Shown in pieces: positions 59,992-64,000 of a DNA stretch of 64,000 nt. Under the pieces are notes generated by a model. It did no database searches. It was not told the DNA's origin and worked only from the letters and a program-made list of their open reading frames with translations. The position numbers and the translations under genes were made by a program. Source of the stretch: Certhia americana (taxonomy: Eukaryota; Chordata; Aves; Passeriformes; Certhiidae); the NCBI GenBank assembly GCA_018697195.1, contig CM031864.1, positions 30,366,198 through 30,430,197 on the forward strand. The letters run 5' to 3'. Position 1 is the first letter of the stretch, and each line of letters starts with the position of its first letter.

Positions 59992-60595
59992 CTGCCCAGA
60001 GAGACTGCAGGGACTGGGCTACGGATGAGCCACGGGAATGGGAAGGGAAAAAGCACTTCCTGGAATCCTCCTAACCATGAACTGCTCCAGGGCAGCAACT
60101 CCTAAAGGGGCAGGAGAGAATGACAAAGCTTCTCCCAGGAATGGTCTGCTTCTAAATCCTACCTGCTCCATCATTCTTTCCATTTTTAAAAAGCTTTCCT
60201 AACCTCCTTATCAGATCTCCCTTCTGGTGAGGAGTCAATATTGTACAAAACACACCTAATAGGAAATAATTAGAAAATAATGAAGTTTCTGTAGTAGTTA
60301 ATACACTTTTGGGTGCTCTGTAGGAGATGTTACCCACTTTTGGTTTTTACTATGGCACTCAAGTCTTCTTGGTATTTAAGAAGGATCTGTCAGATCACCG
60401 AAGCAGGAAATTCAAGTAACTTCTGGAAAACTTCACCCAAATTTTGACTGTCCTCTCTACCTGTCCTTCAAAATATTTAAGAATATAAGGAAAGTTTCAT
60501 CTTTTTGTCAGCATCAACTATACAGGGTTTTTGTTTTGTTTTGATTTTTTATTTCTGTCAATTTGGACAATAAAACAACCTGGTTAATTTTCCAT
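59992..60595 (+). other. NTMT2: NTMT2 3' UTR with AATAAA signal
   Basis: The stop codon is followed by AT-rich sequence. The first canonical AATAAA is at 60569-60574. Cleavage would be expected about 15-25 nt later. The extent is inferred from that signal alone. Confidence 0.55.
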
Positions 60596-63500
60596 TTTTA
60601 GGAGCTACTTCATCTTCCTGATGTTTCTGCTGTAGAACAATAGTGGTGTATAAGGGATTTCACACTCCGGGGGAAAACTTGGCTGACAAATATCTGCATG
60701 TTTGCATTGAAATTTTGTGAAAAGCTTGCCCCACATATTACATTCTGGATTTTTTTTTTTTTTTCAGAATGTTCACAGTGGAAACCACTTGAAAGCCTCT
60801 CTTTATTATTCATACCACTGTACATTTCTTTCTTTCCCACATTCAGAACAAGTCTGGCACCATATGCAGAGCTAATGGGATTTCACGGAGCGTTAATAGC
60901 AAGACTGTAAGAAGAACTAATACAGTATTGTATTAATTAACAACTGTGCTAAACTGCAGAGAGTGTTAGTGTAACCCAAAAGCTATGATTTATATTCAAA
61001 GAGCAGCTGTATAAGCCTGGATTTGAGAATACTGACATGCAGCCCAACTCCTTAAGGCTCACAGAAATCATACATTGAGCTTCTTGTCCTCTTTGTAGAG
61101 ACACAGAAAGTGCTGTGGGAGGACAGAAGTTCATTTTGCAAACAAATTCAGAATTTGGAATTCTGCTTCGTTCTAAAGATGTGAAGGGGGGATTTCGAAA
61201 TTTGTTACGTGGGAAAGCCACACAACCACAGTTTTAAATTCTTTATCCAGACAAAATCAAATGTTTCTTTTGAATTGAACTTTTAACATAATTTGCACTT
61301 AAGATGTTACCAAGGCTTGTTCCAAATTTTAGAAATTAATGATTACATTAGAGACGTTCTGACTCTGTCAGAATTTTTATCACATCTTACTCCCCTGAGA
61401 TGCAATCCTGGCAAAGCTTTTCAGACTTTGTAAAGAGTTTCACTATGACAAATCTCTCTGTGCTAGTGGAAAGGAGTTCTATAAAACATCCCTCACATGA
61501 CAGCAGGCACGATTGGCTGTGTCAAATATTGTCAGCTGTGTGAGATTAACTAGAAAAGAAGCCTGAAGATAACAAGATAAGGGAGCCTCTCAGCTGGATT
61601 TTAGTACACATTGCTGTCCTTTGATAACAAATCTCCAATTTTGATTTTAATTGCATAACTCATCTTCTCTGGCAATATGTTTGCACATGTTGAGAATTAC
61701 CAGTTTATGGCAGAAGGCTTTCTGCCATCAACTCTTATCCAGGAACTCTTCTGTTAATGTTCCATTGCTAATTGTAGCATTAAGAAAAAACCACACTGGT
61801 GATTTGGTGAATATTCTGGCGTTTCCTATAGCCTAGAAACCTATGGTTCCCACAACACAGCTGCTTCTGGAATGTTTTGACTAATTCTTCCATTCTGATC
61901 TGGAGCTGGTATCGGATGGAAATTGGGTAAGTGACGTTTTCATCAAGAAAGAGGCATCAGTTAGCAAAAAAAAGGGACTATTTACATATTTCCCTTTACA
62001 TGGATTACAAATTAATTTGCCCTTCAACATTTTTTCTTCCAGCCAGAGACATCTGCCGTGGTGCAGAATACTTGGGGACTGCTGGAGATCCTTGTGCAGT
62101 GGTGTCTGTGCCAGGCAGGTCTGAGTGGTGTTGTCACTGCAGTGGTGAGAAAATGGCATTGTGGAAACGGGGGGAATAAAGAATATTAGAACAATCTAAA
62201 CAGCTGCCACGTCTTACAGGGCACAATATAGCAGCTGGTCATGTACACACCAGAGTGGGTGCAGGTCAGTAATGAGAGATGTGGTTCCAAGGTGGATTTA
62301 GAATGCAGAGAGGTTCAGGATGAAAAATGGGATATAAATGACTGGTGTGGTTACCAGTGAAATACATTTTTTAAGGTAAAAATGTTCTTCCTGTGTTTTG
62401 TGTATCTTTCCTATTAGAATTTCCAGAATGTATGTACATAAATATGTAATGAAAATTGGTTCCCTTAACTGTGTGAGAAGAGAGAAAAGTAAAATCTTAA
62501 TTTAGTAGAAAACCCCCATATTTCATGGTTTCCACATTCCTGGAAATTAATGTTTCATGGCTGTGTTGCTTCCACAGTGAAATAGTAAAGTTTCTGGTGA
62601 CATAATGAATCTCAAGAGTAAAGAAACACAAGTCCTTCAGGAGCTTAAATGCATGAGAAGGCTGCAGACTGAATAATATTTTGGTTTCCTCCCTTTCTAG
62701 GGCATATTTTAGTTCAAGAACTCCCAGTCATCTAGGACAGGCCACCCTTAAATGTTCCTTAATTTGGGTAAGGGCCATTCTTGGCTTGAAAATTCAGGGC
62801 ATGTCTGCATTTTACCAGTGGCATATAATAATAATAAATAATCCCAAATTTCAAACAGAAGATTTTGCTTAGAAATCATCTATGTATCAGTTGTTCTTTG
62901 GTGTTCAAGGACTGGATAGTCAATTCAATGGTTCTGCCTCAATTTCAGTGTTATTTAAACCATTCATTTAAAGAAGACTTTAGCTCCTTGGATTGCAGAG
63001 GGAGTTGGAATCCCATTTGTTTGGTGCTCATTTAAGACTTGTTCCTGATCTTGAAGTTACCAGACATTTAATCCAAGATCAAGATCCTGTCTTCTGTGAG
63101 ACAAGGCTCACAGAACACTGAGGAACCTTCAAGCTCAAGTTCTCATTCACCACTGACAGGTGATTAGGGAAATACCCAACTTGTCCTCCAGTCCCAGGCA
63201 GCCAAACCAAGTAAAGGCTTAGCCAAAGCACAGTAAATCCCATTTCTGCCAAGCCACCACCCAAGTTCTGGTTTCCCCATATCAGGCCCAGTGCTTCTAT
63301 TCTGTGTGACTGAAGGCCAAGTATTGCCTTTGTTACATCGATGTGAGCCTCAAGCCCTTGATTGTTGCCTCCAAACGCCACTGCAACCCCACAAAATGTA
63401 GAGAAACAGTTCTTTCAGCATTCTGACCAGCAATCCCAGCCATGCAGCTCCAGCAACCACCACAGCTCAAGCTGTTCATGTTGCAAAGGCAATTCAGGCA

Positions 63501-64000
63501 TTGCAAGTGTCCTTTCATTCCTAAATGGGAGCAAGCACCGTCGCTGTGAAACATGCAGCTGAATGGATGAGCTGAAATGCTTTGTTTCAGAAGTCCTGAA
63601 ATGATCAGACATTTTTACCTTGACTTTCTTGTTTGGATGTTTGTGTAAGCTAGTTTGAACTGACATGTTATGTGAGATGACAGTGTAAATCATTATATGG
63701 TATTGAAATAGTTGAAGTGAAACATCAGTTTCCTACAGAATACGCTCATAAAGTCAGCACATTTCCCTTGTCCAGACCTATCCCATCCACTTAGGCAGCT
63801 CAGCATGCCCAGTCTAGGAAGCAGCCACTGGAGGGTCTTTGATTGGAGGCAAGAAGAGGCAGCTGATGCCTCCAGAGCATTCTGACCAGCTCAGAGCAGG
63901 ACTGGGCTGAAATCGGAGCTTCCCCTCTCTCCAGTGGCTGTGCAGTGACAGTGCATCCTCGTTACAGCCAACTCAGCATCTTCACTGTAATGTCAAAATA
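60596..64000. other. Intergenic region downstream of NTMT2
   Basis: AT-rich sequence with no recognised gene, RNA or repeat family. ORFs near 63079-63693 lack homology I can recognise. In human the next gene on this side is GORAB, which is not seen here. Confidence 0.6.

Noticed and set aside
63079..63693. ORFs near the right edge as a possible next gene (GORAB)
   Set aside because: None of the translations resembles GORAB or another known protein, and no exon-like splice signals support them.

Overview
This is vertebrate nuclear DNA, most likely from a songbird. The evidence is short conserved exons in long AT-rich introns, CR1 LINE fragments, and solo LTRs that look like those of passerine endogenous retroviruses. 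I recognise two protein-coding genes. They are divergent (head to head), about 13.6 kb apart start to start: KIFAP3 on the minus strand and NTMT2 (METTL11B) on the plus strand. The human 1q24 locus has the same neighbours and orientation.

Region 1 (1-28272, minus) is the 5' half of KIFAP3, the kinesin-II associated subunit. Coding exons 1-11 are all resolved by reading frame and splice sites and encode residues 1-428. Human KIFAP3 has about 792 residues, so the remaining exons should lie left of position 1. Intron 10 is 11.7 kb. Intron 7 has AT-AC ends, a donor core ATATCCTTTT and branch site TCCTTAAC, all typical of the minor (U12) spliceosome. Exon 1 lies in a compact CpG island (about 28200-28530) with GC-box arrays and a CTCF-like motif. 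Downstream of it is a strongly G-skewed stretch on the sense strand.

Region 2 (28530-41780) is intergenic, with CR1 fragments, a fragment of an old amniote repeat and a CA microsatellite. I see no convincing gene there.

Region 3 (41907-60590, plus) is NTMT2, a protein N-terminal methyltransferase, complete in four coding exons (284 residues). It carries a full SAM-binding core and the catalytic Asn/Asp pair of the family. Its introns have been remodelled by repeats. A 892-bp solo LTR with a 5-bp target duplication sits 25 bp upstream of exon 3, and a second antisense LTR lies 248 bp downstream. A third, sense-oriented LTR lies in intron 1. A 153-bp tandem duplication has copied the exon 4 acceptor, giving an in-frame decoy splice site.

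Region 4 (60591-64000) is downstream intergenic sequence with no recognised gene.

The two genes do not work in one pathway. KIFAP3 links the KIF3A/KIF3B motor to cargo in cilia and axons; NTMT2 methylates the alpha-amine of X-Pro-Lys/Arg N termini. I found no new multi-gene system. The notable items are splicing-related: the AT-AC intron, LTRs crowding an exon, and a duplicated acceptor.
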